This document shows, piece after piece, positions 49,996 through 59,690 of a stretch of 64,000 nucleotides of DNA (within the stretch, counting starts at the first letter, position 1; every line of letters starts with the position of its first letter). The stretch spans positions 1,488,001-1,552,000 of the forward strand of contig NC_063016.1 in the NCBI RefSeq assembly GCF_020509005.1, in the 5' to 3' direction. Position numbers and translations under genes: made by a program. The notes under the pieces were generated by a model that was not told the DNA's origin, searched no databases, and saw only the letters and a list, made by a program, of their open reading frames with translations. The stretch comes from Fulvia fulva. Lineage: Eukaryota > Ascomycota > Dothideomycetes > Mycosphaerellales > Mycosphaerellaceae.

Positions 49996-51253
49996 TCATT
50001 TCCTCTGTATCGTCCTGTGTCCTACTGCCCTGTGCGTCCTGGTCTACGCCTATCGGCTGTGTACTAAAGGGGAGCCGGGCCTGGTTAGATTCCCTCGCCG
50101 CAGCTAGCAGAGCACGTGGCCTCCCGTACGCCCTAGGCTGCGCATCCTTTACATCGTTCTCGGCCCTAGGGCGCTTGTGCCCGACCGCCGCTAGTTGGTT
50201 CCGGTGTGGGCTAGCCTCACGGTCGCCGTAGAATCTTGGGGCGACGGTTCTGTTTGTGATTGCCTTGTTTTTCGCTAGTTTCCGCTGTGGGCATTCCGCA
50301 CTATACGATGGGTGGTGCCCCGGACAGTTCGCGCACCGTCTCGTAGTCGATGTACAGTCCCTAGACATATGGTCTCCTGCACAGTTCGAGCAGGCCTGCT
50401 TGTTTGTGCACGTGTAGGTTTGGTGTCCATACTGTTGGCATTTGAAGCATTGGAGGACACGAAAGGATGAGGAGTGCTTTTCTACTGTCTTGAGGCTGTA
50501 TTGCCAGACCAGGCCTTGTTCTATCGCTAGATCCGCCGCTTTCGCGTCTTGTAGCCATACTATTAGCGCCGAGGCCTTCTTGCCTTCTGGCCATTTCCTA
50601 TGGAGCCAAGTCGCCTTCTGGATTGGAGAGTTAAGAGTGACCGGGTTGTCCTCTTGGAGAGCGCGTAGGTGACCCTGGTTAGCTGGGTCAAACTCCTTAG
50701 GCATGTCGTGGACTAGGATCGTGAATTGTTTCGTTGAGACCTTCGCTGATGCCGCAACCTTAGATGCCCACTGTGGCTGTGCCTCTAGGTGCCTCCTAGC
50801 AGTAGCAGAGCTAGTATAGATCTGTAGAGTGCCGTTGGACTGTTGGTTCACTGCGACCACCCCTGGTTGGTTAATTCGTTGGGCGAGCTCCTTGTTCGAT
50901 AGCTTCGCAACTTCGGCCTGGTCTTCCTTTGCTGCAATGCGGATCGTAACTGCATCGTGCGTTGGGCGGGGGCCTGGTATCGATGCCGCGACCGATGCCC
51001 AGCTATGGGGGTGTTGATTCCGGGTGGCCTTGCTAATCGCCTGGGACGTCGTCCTCATTTCTTGTTGCCCTCGGTGATACGACAGTACAAGCGCCGTGCG
51101 TAGCTGAGTGATCATTACCTGTAGAGACCGGTAAGGGAGCTGATCGTTAGTTTCCATGCTTTTTGCGTCCTCTATAAGTTGCTGCCAGTTGTCTTGGGGG
51201 GGCTTCGCCTGTAGGGCCGTAGGCGCCGTTAGTGCCGTAGCCTGGGCTGCCAT
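49976..51253 (-). CDS. LINE-D ORF1: Gag-like RNA-binding protein
   Basis: An intact 425-residue protein. The N-terminal half is helical and Gln/Ala-rich without a recognised fold. The centre (about 100-240) may be an RNA-binding region. Three zinc knuckles follow: CFKCQQYGHQTYTC at 269-282, CSNCAGDHMSRDC at 288-300 and CANCPGHHPSYSAEC at 307-321. The C-terminus is acidic (EEMIVDADD). In LINEs this protein forms the ribonucleoprotein with the element RNA. The same gene is destroyed by RIP in both other LINE-D copies, where the start codon reads ATA. Confidence 0.92.
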   Translation of the reverse strand: MAAQATALTAPTALQAKPPQDNWQQLIEDAKSMETNDQLPYRSLQVMITQLRTALVLSYHRGQQEMRTTSQAISKATRNQHPHSWASVAASIPGPRPTHDAVTIRIAAKEDQAEVAKLSNKELAQRINQPGVVAVNQQSNGTLQIYTSSATARRHLEAQPQWASKVAASAKVSTKQFTILVHDMPKEFDPANQGHLRALQEDNPVTLNSPIQKATWLHRKWPEGKKASALIVWLQDAKAADLAIEQGLVWQYSLKTVEKHSSSFRVLQCFKCQQYGHQTYTCTNKQACSNCAGDHMSRDCTSTTRRCANCPGHHPSYSAECPQRKLAKNKAITNRTVAPRFYGDREASPHRNQLAAVGHKRPRAENDVKDAQPRAYGRPRALLAAARESNQARLPFSTQPIGVDQDAQGSRTQDDTEEMIVDADD

Positions 51254-51451
51254 TGCCTAGGAGTTGCCTAATGTAGCTAGGCACCTCCGCGGCGTTTGGA
51301 GCTGAAGAAACAGGGTGAAGAGAGCTTCAAGCTGTCCAGATTGAATGAGGTAGAACTCCCTCAGTCCTAGGGGCAGTGGCCTGCTTTTTATATCGTTGGA
51401 ATGGCCTTGATAAGAGCTTTCGAATGTGTCGTGTTTTGGCGCAGAGATCGA

Positions 51452-51466
51452 TCGGAGTAAGAAATA
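51452..51466. repeat. Target-site duplication, right, of intact LINE-D
   Basis: An exact repeat of 46,479-46,493. Confidence 0.9.
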
Positions 51467-51473
51467 CATAATG

Positions 51474-51519
51474 GTCCCTGTCGTCGTAATTCTTGACATA
51501 ATTGTCCCTGTCGGAGTAA
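51474..51519 (+). repeat. Short direct repeats, right half of the split array
   Basis: gtccctgtcgtcgtaa (51,474) and gtccctgtcggagtaa (51,504). With LINE-D removed, the four copies follow each other at 29-32 bp spacing. The array lies just upstream of the transcription-factor remnant. Confidence 0.7.
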
Positions 51520-52010
51520 TTCACCGCTTCCCTTTCCCTGGCTACATGAACATCGTGCAAGAGCTCCAGAGACATCCACTCGATGACCGCGCCGAGAAGA
51601 TGTGGCAGAACATGAGCGACAACTATCAAGCACGACGGACTCGTCTGCATCAGGCCAACTTTTTGTTCTTGAAGTATCTCGGCAAGACAATTCTTCAGGC
51701 TTGGGAGGCGACTGAAGCGGCCATGAAGCAGAAGGGCATGGCACTGGAAGAGCCGCAGATAGTGCTGGACATTAAGCATAATCTCGGTGAGGTCCAGGAC
51801 GACTCCAATCTTGGGCAAAGAGAGCCATCTGGAATCGCAAATCATACGCTGCAGGACAACACGGAAGCTCGCCTCCCTGATGTATCGGCCGTGCCATACT
51901 TTACAAACTCACTCGGCATGGAGTCCGTTGGCTATAGAGAGATGTTCGAAACCACCATGTCTGGCTTCGGCACGGACTGGATGGACTGTGCGACCATCTT
52001 TGGCATGTAA
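51520..52010 (+). pseudogene. C-terminal remnant of a fungal Zn2Cys6-type transcription factor
   Basis: The frame that ends at 52,010 encodes about 160 residues typical of the C-terminal part of fungal-specific transcription factors. It has a helical stretch (PLDDRAEKMWQNMSDNYQAR), then FLKYLGKTILQAWEA, and a conserved tail containing LGMESVGYREMFE and GFGTDWMDCATIFGM. The zinc cluster and the middle homology region are missing: upstream come the short repeats, LINE-D and the hAT relic. The frame is open back to 51,426 through the repeats, but there is no plausible start for a functional protein. I read it as a gene fragment left by the hAT/LINE insertions or a rearrangement. Confidence 0.65.
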
Positions 52011-52352
52011 ATTGCCAGGTTCGATGCCACTGCAGAGACTTAGGCCAGGAGTATGAACTTTCGCCATTACGAGAGGGGTGCCCGCCTGCGAAAAGCTCGA
52101 GCCCCATAATGCTCTCGACGGGTCATCAGCTACGAGACAAAGAGAGCATGGTCTATGAGGATAAGTTTAAGACTTCCCCTAGGTGGATCGGTCTTTGTCC
52201 GAGAGCCCTTGGTCGAGCGCTTTGCTTCCCAACCCGACCCTCGCGCGCCTGACAAAGACGTGTTATGGAAAGCCTATAGCAACGACACTGTTGCGCAGAA
52301 GTGACTACCACCTGGATTTGAAACGAACCCATCGTTCCAAGACTGTATCACC
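52011..52352 (+). other. Leader region with a broken possible coding segment
   Basis: The plus frame that becomes the next gene reads a protein-like stretch here (GGSVFVREPLVERFASQP, then DVLWKAYSNDT), closed by TGA at 52,302-52,304. A further TAA follows a short open stretch from about 52,050. It may be lost 5' coding sequence of the next gene or a chance frame. Confidence 0.3.
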
Positions 52353-54194
52353 ATGTCATCGACATACGTCAAGTTCAGGATATGTCCTCACAAGCATCCC
52401 GATAGCCCGCATGGATACGGCACTGGTCATTATCACGAGAAGATAGATATCGAGCACAATTTTTGTATGACGCATGATGTAAGTGGTCCGATCATGCTTT
52501 GTCGTTACACGACTGACAATCCAAGGCACTGGTCAAGCGTTTCATGTCCACTATGGCAGACAAGCACGAAGGATTTACCGCTACCCAAGACCTGACAGTC
52601 GAGCTGCATGATCGACATTCAGGATGCGGCCCTGAGCTCAACGGCAGGGACATTCGCAATCGGTATACGCACACCAAGAACGACAAGCGAGAACGTATTG
52701 TCGTGCATAAGACTGTGTTTGTCGACTTCCGGGTCGACGATGGATCGCGGCTTCCCTGGGAGCCTCTGCATTCGCCTGACAACGATTACAAAGACACAGC
52801 GCGTGGATTATACAGACTTCGACAATTGGAGCACGTCACTAGCAAGGTTCCACAGAAGAGTTTGGGAGGCCGACGACATGCTCCCGGTAAGTTTGCCGGT
52901 ACTGGGCAATCCGCTACCTCAGCTCGTAAGAGAGCGCAGGAAGGGCGTAAGGTGGCGCAGTCCAGCAATGGCAGAAAGCGGCCGCTAGTCAGAGGCAGTG
53001 CTAGGGTTGCGCAAGCTTTGTCAGATGAGGAGGACGATGTTCAAGATGACGAGGGGGAGAGACAAGAGCAACAAGAGCAGAATGAAGACGACGTGGGAGA
53101 AGAGGAAAACGAAGAGGTGACTGGCTTCACAGAAAGATACGATCCTCTGGAGCTCGTCCGAGTTGGTCGTCAGGTCGATCAAGACGACACGCCGACCAAC
53201 GGAATACCAATGAAGGCGATCATCGTAGCTGCGATCCGAGGAGAAGGAGATGGTCGAGGGATAGCATTCCTTCTTGTCCAGAGTGAGTGTAGTATCCCAC
53301 CGAGTGTCTCAAACGTGAAGCTAACTTGTGTCAGCATGGAAGCTCTGCATGCCGCAGTGCATTGGAGACTACAACAACGCCGAAGTCTTCCAAGCAGTGG
53401 ATGATATCCCCAATTTCGATGCTGACAATCTGGACCAGTACTGGAAAGACAGAATAACCGACGAAGAGGAATTCTACCAGGTAGATCGACTCGAGAGAGC
53501 CGTGCTTGAGTACTTGGACAACGATTCCGAGGAACCTGTAGACGATCAAGACAGCCTGGACTTGGATCCGTCCGCTGCCACTCCAATAAGCGCCCCTCTA
53601 CGTCTTGCCCACAAAGACAAAGAGACCTTACACGAAGCCTATGATGACGAAGGAGACGATCAGCCTGACGATCTCGAACGTGACATTGCTGCCGTGATCA
53701 CGTTCGCAAACACCGTGACGGACAGCGCCCTCGGCACTCCAACCAACCTCCAAGCTCTGCTAGACTGGGACGAAAGTCTCGAGACTTTCCGAGCCTACGT
53801 CTGCCATGCAATGATCACGGAGATGAAGAGTGGACGACTGAAGAACTTGCTTCGACATAGGAACTTCCCGTGGTGGACGATTTTTGAGATCTGGGTCCTC
53901 CCGCAATGGAGCAGAGAGCTCCTTCGCTGGGACCGGGATGGCAATAATGTCCAGCTCAGAGCTTGTGATTTCCTGGGTGCTCAGGTAGAGACAGCGTATC
54001 CAGGCAGGAGAATATACGTCGAAATCAGGATCCTGGAACATCCTGGTGCAGCCCTAAAGGATAACGCCTGGGTCGCGCATGGTCATGCGTATGCAGAGGA
54101 CAGATGTCCAACGTATGGCTGGAAGAGGAGTATAGGCGATAGCGAAGATGAGTTGGATGACGATGAGACTCCGATGGGGAGGGTATCTTCCTGA
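52353..54194 (+). CDS. Unrecognised acidic protein, three exons
   Basis: I do not recognise the family. Exons 52,353-52,478, 52,526-53,282 and 53,335-54,194 join in frame (580 residues). The introns are 47 bp (GTAAGT...ACTGAC...AAG) and 52 bp (GTGAGT...GCTAAC...CAG). The N-terminus is rich in His and Cys (CPHKHPDSPHGYGTGHYH). Around residues 145-185 it is basic with Lys/Arg pairs, followed by a long Asp/Glu/Gln-rich stretch, which suggests a nuclear protein. The second half has Trp-rich helices (WWTIFEIWVLPQWSREL). The C-terminus is again acidic. The start is uncertain: an in-frame TGA lies 51 nt upstream, and coding-like sequence occurs before it. It runs towards the next gene, with 50 bp between the two stops. 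Confidence 0.6.
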
Positions 54195-54244
54195 TGGCGT
54201 GATGTGTTGCGTTCGAACGCTCATTTCTTTTTCTCGTGATGCCA

Positions 54245-56623
54245 TCATCCACCGCCATTGGCTTGATAGTCCTGAATCAATTGGTCCCAATAAATCCAGT
54301 CTAAAGTATCAAGACTAACATCATCCGGGCTGAACGTGTCCTCCTGGAATGCTGGCACGCCTCCAAAGGCATCGGCCGTTGGCACACCTGGCTGCTTGAC
54401 CTTGCCCTGGGCATCTGCAACATTCATCGCAGGAGCGCGTGCCTTGCTCTTCCTCAAACTTTCCTCCCTCCTTGCCCTCAGAGTCGCGATGAATGCTGGC
54501 TCACCCACACTGTCACTGGGAGGGCTAGCATCCCACGCTTTGACAGCAAGCCGACCTGCCGCGACGTGAAGTGCCTGGCCCGACTTTAACAAATCATCAT
54601 GATTGTGATAAACCTGCTCCATCTTCGCCCAAGCGCCATCGTGCTCGGACTGTGTAAGCAGTCCAGGTTTTGAAAGACATGTGAGAAAGTATATAAATGC
54701 GTCCCAACTGCCCCACGCAAAGAAGGCACCAGTGTGCCACTTGAACTTTGCCAGCCCAGAATGTGCATGGGCTGCAGTATCGGTGTCCAGGATCTTTTGC
54801 GAGAGCTGGAACGCCTCCTTCCTTTCGGCATCGTTGGCGGTCTGACTGCGGATCTTATGCAGCCGGATGCGGAGGCGCATAGCGACCATGGCGGAGCGTC
54901 CGAGCCCTACTGCGAGGAAGTGGAGGGGATTGATGATGTCGCAGTACCGGATATACTTCTCCTCGACGTCTGCTTCGATTTTGTTGATGAGTATTTCCAT
55001 CTGCGAGATATTCTTCTCCTCAGAGTCGTTGGAGATGCCGTAGAGAGTCTTGCCAGATTTAGCAACCGCCACACCGATGCAGGCTCTGGTCAAGCAAAAG
55101 ATCATGTCCGTGGCGCCTTTCTGCTCGACGGGTTGCTCGGTCATACCTGGCCAAATCTGATCATCGTTGATATTCCACGGGGCTTTGGTGTCCCACGAGT
55201 CAGCGAGGATGCCTACACCTGTCCCGGACAGCTGACTTGCTACTCCATCCAACGGGATCACTTGATAGAATAGCCGTCTCCGCATCTGGACCTCAAATGG
55301 CGACATTCCCAGCGCATCACCATCGTGATGTAGCCCCATCCGTTGAGAGATACGAACAGCAACACCGGTGAGAATCCAGTACGTATGCGGGTCGTATGAG
55401 TACCGACAAGCCATCAGGAACAGCACCAAAGCCTGAAGCACCACCATCTCCGTCGTCTTCAACCAAGAAGCGTTGACCAAAGCCTGGCGGATTGCAAAGC
55501 GGTAGTCCTGCTTCAAGACTTCCCGCGAATGCCCAATCCGCTGTTCACACTCTGCTTCCGTCATGCTCACAACCGCGAAATGGTATATGGCAAACAGAAG
55601 ACACTCCTCTGACTTCGATGCCGAAACTGGCTGCTGCGAAACATTCTTAACCATAGTAGAGACCGATGGCACATGCAGAATCCTGCAAAGCGGCTCCACA
55701 TTCTCAACATGAGTCCGCCATAGCGCCATCGCCTCGGTATGGGTCGGGTGATATTGTAGCAAGCTCTGGTTCGCGCCGCCCATCAGCGCCCCCGTCAGCG
55801 GATCTTGAGTAGAATATGTAGCATACTGTCGCTGCCGCTCCTCCTCCTCCTCGTCATCCTCTTCGTCAATAGGCTGCATCTCCTCTTCATTCAAGTTCCG
55901 CCACAGATGACTACCAATGTAACGAGACTTGCCCTGGCCCGCGATCAGTCTGTTCGTCGTGGCCGACTCGGATCCCTCGTTCCAGTGCAGGGTCATACTT
56001 TGTTCATTGAGCGCATTCTTTCCGACAGAACGGCCAGGAGCATTGGAGCCGGCTTCTTCCAGCATATCAGCAGTGTACGGCGCGACCAGTTCCGCGTTCA
56101 AGATAGGTGACTTTTTAGTGGCAGAAAGTGAGGTTTCATCCCCGGGAGTGGAAGTGGTCGTCGTGATAGCATCCTTCCTCAAGATGCCATGCTCTAGTAG
56201 CAGGTTCTCATAGTGTTCGAGTCGGTTAGTAACATCATCAATCAACTTTCTCTTTCGTCGCCGTGGTGGAGGTGCTTGGTACACACAATCCACCTTCGAC
56301 CTACGACATGTGAAGCAGGTAGGGATAGCTTTGTCACATTTGACCTTCCTACCATCGAAAAGGCGTCAGCTGTGCTCGAAGGCCACCTGGTCAAGAATCA
56401 TCAGGTGCTTCTCAATGTGGTCTGAAGCGCGCGGCAGGCCTACGTTGACATCTGAGGTCTCCATAGCATACCTTTTGGCGCAAGCTTGGCAGGTATATGG
56501 CATTTTGCCTGCTGGCGAGCCTTCATCGGAGCCATTGTTTGATTCCAGGCTGCGGCCTGACATTGGAGCGATTGTTGTCATTGTTGCCTTGATATGTCCG
56601 TCAGAGGTAGCGTAGGATGCCAT
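54245..56623 (-). CDS. Zn2Cys6 fungal-specific transcription factor
   Basis: A 751-residue predicted DNA-binding regulator. Exon 1 (56,623-56,472) and exon 2 (56,348-54,245) are separated by a 123-bp intron (GTATGC...GTAG). Splicing assembles a perfect binuclear zinc cluster with C45, C48, C55, C62, C65 and C72 (C-x2-C-x6-C-x6-C-x2-C-x6-C). The basic linker RRRKRK and a short coiled coil (VTNRLEHYENLLLEHG) follow, as in dimeric Gal4-type factors. The middle homology region (RRLFYQVIPLDGVASQLSG) matches the fungal_trans family. Target genes cannot be told from the sequence. The start at MASYATS was taken as the first ATG fitting the frame, and M41 (MPYTCQAC) is an alternative. Confidence 0.85.
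56349..56471 (-). other. Intron inside the zinc cluster of the transcription factor
   Basis: 123 bp, donor GTATGC and acceptor GTAG on the minus strand, between the second and third zinc-binding cysteines. Removing it makes the arginine codon AG|G and restores exact spacing of the six cysteines. Confidence 0.85.
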
Positions 56624-56963
56624 GTGAACTGTGCAATGCCAATTTATGCATTGCAATCAGCATTCGTGCGGCCATGTTGCGCTGTAGAGAAAGAAGACAG
56701 CACAGGTTCAGCTGCTCGAAGGATTCAAAGGATGCAAGGTCGGACCCGAGAATCATGACGCCTTGGCGCTGCATTAGCGTATCAGAGCCCGTCAAGGGCG
56801 ACTGACAGAACATCGCCAGTCCATTTCAAGCCTACAAAAGCTGCCCTCACTATGGCATGATCTAGACGCAGCCTTCCAATCGCTTGTGGCTCGCGTGTAC
56901 GTACATATTCCGTCTTCAAGAACGCCGATAATGTGTACGGCCGTCACCGGGCGTGATCGGGTA
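56624..56963. other. Intergenic: transcription-factor promoter and neighbour 3' flank
   Basis: 340 bp without a credible gene. It must hold the promoter of the minus-strand transcription factor and the 3' flank of the next minus-strand gene. No specific site is recognised. Confidence 0.5.
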
Positions 56964-58872
56964 CTACTTCAATACGCCAGGGTTCAACCAAGAGAAAGCA
57001 GATGCGCCGCCCACGGGATTCGCCTTCGTCTTGGGAGGTGGTGGTGCTGCTACTGCGCTCGTTTGAGCCTCCTTCCCACTTGTCGACGACTTGGCATCAT
57101 TACCAGCTAGACTGCGTCGTCTACCTTCCTCGAAAAACCGACTCTTCCCATCACCGGGGCTTGCTGTACCACTGGCAGGCGTCGCCGTGGTTGAGAAAGT
57201 GCGGGTTGCAGTTTTGGGCTTCAGTACTTTGATTCCTGTATCTTTCCGTTGATAAATTGTGTCCTGACTTCTGCCAGCGTTCACCCAGTCCAGACCCGGG
57301 GGTTGTGTTGATGCAGAAGCAGGGGGATCGCGGCGCCAACTGCCCCATATCGCAGGACTGCTGTCATTGCGCAACGGCGCAGTCTTTGCCCCAGCATCCT
57401 TGTTCTCCTCGCTGTCGCGCTTCGTGTTCAAGAGCGTAAGTGACGGACGTGGTACGTTCGATGCTCGACTGGTGGGACGAGACTCTCGGTCTGATCCAAT
57501 GGCCGCTGGTTTCGAAGCTTCTGGGTACCCTGCTTCTGCAGCGATGGCGCCTGGCGGTCTGTACCTGCTAGGAGGCGGACTCGCTGCAGCAGAAGAGACA
57601 GAAGCAGTCGAACTGCCTCTTCCAAGACCGTTCAGGTAAGTGTGCTCCTTGGTAGTCACTGCCGTCTTTTGGGCCTGCGAGGAAGAAGGGTGGGCGCCAG
57701 TGGTAACATACAAGCTGTTAAACACTGCCTCATTCTCTGGCCGCGAAAGAGGTATACTCAGCTTATTTCGGTCGTTGTCGAATAGCGTCATGCTGTTCGA
57801 AGAGAACAGAATGTCGGCACTGTGTGCACGCAGAACATCAGTCCCCAGGAAAATTTGAATAGCCTTGTCGGTTTCGTCTCGTGTGGTGCTCTCAACAACT
57901 CGAAACTCAACTTGCAACGAGGGCAATTGCGGTGCAGGACTGCTTGATCTTGACGACGCCGGGTGCGTTACGGCCTCTGGAAAGAAGATGGGTAGCTCCA
58001 CTACGCGGAGGCCGTCAGTGTTGGTGTGGATGTTGTGCTCGAAACCAAGCTTTCCAATCAGTCGCAGGTCCAAGAAGGACTTATACGAGCCCGTACACAC
58101 GGCGGCATAAAGTAGCGCATCGTGCTTGAAGTTAGTGTTCATCCAACACCTGATTATCGCCGGCACAGCTCCCAACAATAGCATCCCCGGCGCAATGCCC
58201 GGTGCTTCTGTTGGTGAACGATGAGCGCTGCCCAGACTGAACGCCACTGAGTCAAGGTTGAGGCTATTGGCACGACCAGATGTGGCTGATCGGATTGAGT
58301 GTGCGGAACTAGCGCGGCCTTCCGACTTGTGCGATGGCGTGCGCTCATTCATGCCAATCCCAGCGAAGCCGCTGCTGGTGCGAGATAGGAGCTCGACCGA
58401 AGGCCGCGAAGAGTGTGAGAAGTGGTTCTGGTTTGCAGACTCGTCAAAGCGGACACTATTCGCCCTTGAGGTGGCACCCATTGCTCTACGTGGCTCATCC
58501 TCAGCATCGAGATGGAGACTGCTGATCATGTTGGACGTGTCGTCGTCGAAGCCGCGGAACTGCTCGCTAGGCGGTTGTTGAAGCGGCGCTATACATTCAG
58601 TCAGTCAGTCGGACGCTACGCACCTCGTCAATGCTGCTGCCGCTGTACTCACTCGTCTGTGGAGTGCCAGTCAAGACACTCGGAAACGGCGAGCTGCTAC
58701 CCCATACGCTCTTCACACGCGCATCGGTATCATGCGTGCGTTCCAGTCGAGCGATTCGATCGGCGTGCTCTGCCTGAATCTGTTGTATGCGCGCAACGTC
58801 GGTCTGCAGTCTCCAGCTATCGCTACTGCTACTATACTGCGGCGTGAAGGACTGGCTTTGCGGGTCCATCAT
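56964..58872 (-). CDS. Unrecognised 614-residue protein with N-terminal coiled coil
   Basis: Exon 1 (58,872-58,624) and exon 2 (58,559-56,964) join in phase 0 across a 64-bp intron (GTGCGT...CTGAC...GCAG). The first 50 residues form a short coiled coil (VARIQQIQAEHADRIARLER). A Ser/Arg-rich low-complexity stretch follows. A folded domain of about 180 residues starts near GMLLLGAVPAIIRCWMNTNF and includes YKSFLDLRLIGKLGF and IFLGTDVLRAHSADILFS. Its hydrophobic/Asp pattern somewhat recalls retropepsin-like folds, but I could not confirm catalytic residues. The C-terminus is disordered. I have a weak memory of related fungal proteins labelled ubiquitin hydrolase 19-like, but no Cys/His hydrolase box is visible, so I do not adopt that name. 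Confidence 0.75.
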
Positions 58873-59690
58873 ACGAGGAACAGCATCCGAAGAAGCGGTC
58901 GGTAGTCAGGCGCCCTGACCAGCGAGCCACGCTTGAAGTGCTATGTCCTCTTACCAGCGCAATCCACCTCGACTGCGCTGCCTCTCCCCGCTCCTCCCAA
59001 GTCGAGGCCACGGCACACGCCGCGGGTCTTAGGCGCCGGTTACGCCACAACTGCTGTTGATCCGCTGAGTGCTCACGATGTTGTAGTGTGAGATGTATAT
59101 TCCACGCAACGAGGGTCTGATGTGGCCGTTCTGCTCGGTTCGGGGACTCGGTGGAGTAGGTACAGATGCTCGATATCGCTGCAAGGTGGCCGTTGAAACA
59201 CGCTGGTGTATCGACAAGGATCTAGGGCCGAGATAATTTGCAGGTCGTGTACAGATGGAGGGGATAGCAGCAGCAGTGCGCGTTGTGCGGATAGTGATCT
59301 CGAGGACGACATGACCATCGACTACTCTACATCCACATCCACGGCAAGACACGTGAGAACAGCGCCACACCTCAGCCTCAACCGCCGTGCATTGGCGCAG
59401 ATCTCATGCACGTGCACGAGCAGAAACATCTTTACGGAGAGAGGCTGACAGTCCTGCAGAGCACTGCAGAGCAGAGTATTGCGATCTCATTATACAAGTA
59501 GGTGTTCTACACTGTTTCATCAGGGAAAATTAACCATGTCCGCAGGTCCAGCCTTTCCAATGCTTCGTTGTTCATGCCTCGTGGCAATTCAGGAACCTCT
59601 CCGCCCAAACGCCTGCGCTGTACGCCAAAACATGATTTCGTTGCTTCTTCCCTTCATGCGGCTCTCATTCTCCGTGCTACGGTCAAGCGC
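58873..59690. other. Intergenic, no gene seen
   Basis: About 820 bp between two minus-strand genes, of normal composition. It contains the promoter of the gene ending at 56,964 and the 3' flank of the CBM48 gene. Short open frames here show no protein-like pattern. Confidence 0.5.

Larger units (their letters stand above)
46494..51451 (-). mobile_element. LINE-D: intact two-ORF non-LTR retrotransposon, probably active
   Basis: A 4,958-bp minus-strand element with a 15-bp TSD, a 5' UTR of about 200 bp, ORF1 and ORF2 both open, a 3' UTR of about 180 bp and an (ATCT)n tail. It has normal CpA, TpG and CpG content, unlike its two relatives at 8,374-13,137 and 35,615-40,622. The layout (zinc-knuckle ORF1, apurinic-type endonuclease, RT and a C-terminal Cys/His motif, without a visible RNase H) suits the Tad-like LINEs of ascomycetes. 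The clade is inferred by eye. It lies at the border of repeat block and gene space. Confidence 0.92.

Noticed and set aside
51327..51845. 172-codon minus-strand frame across the LINE-D 5' flank
   Set aside because: It crosses the TSD and runs antisense to the transcription-factor remnant, so it is a chance frame.
58589..58623. 35-bp intron (acceptor at 58,589) or 57-bp intron (acceptor at 58,567) in the 614-residue gene
   Set aside because: Both put exon 2 out of frame; only the acceptor at 58,560 (64-bp intron) keeps the frame.
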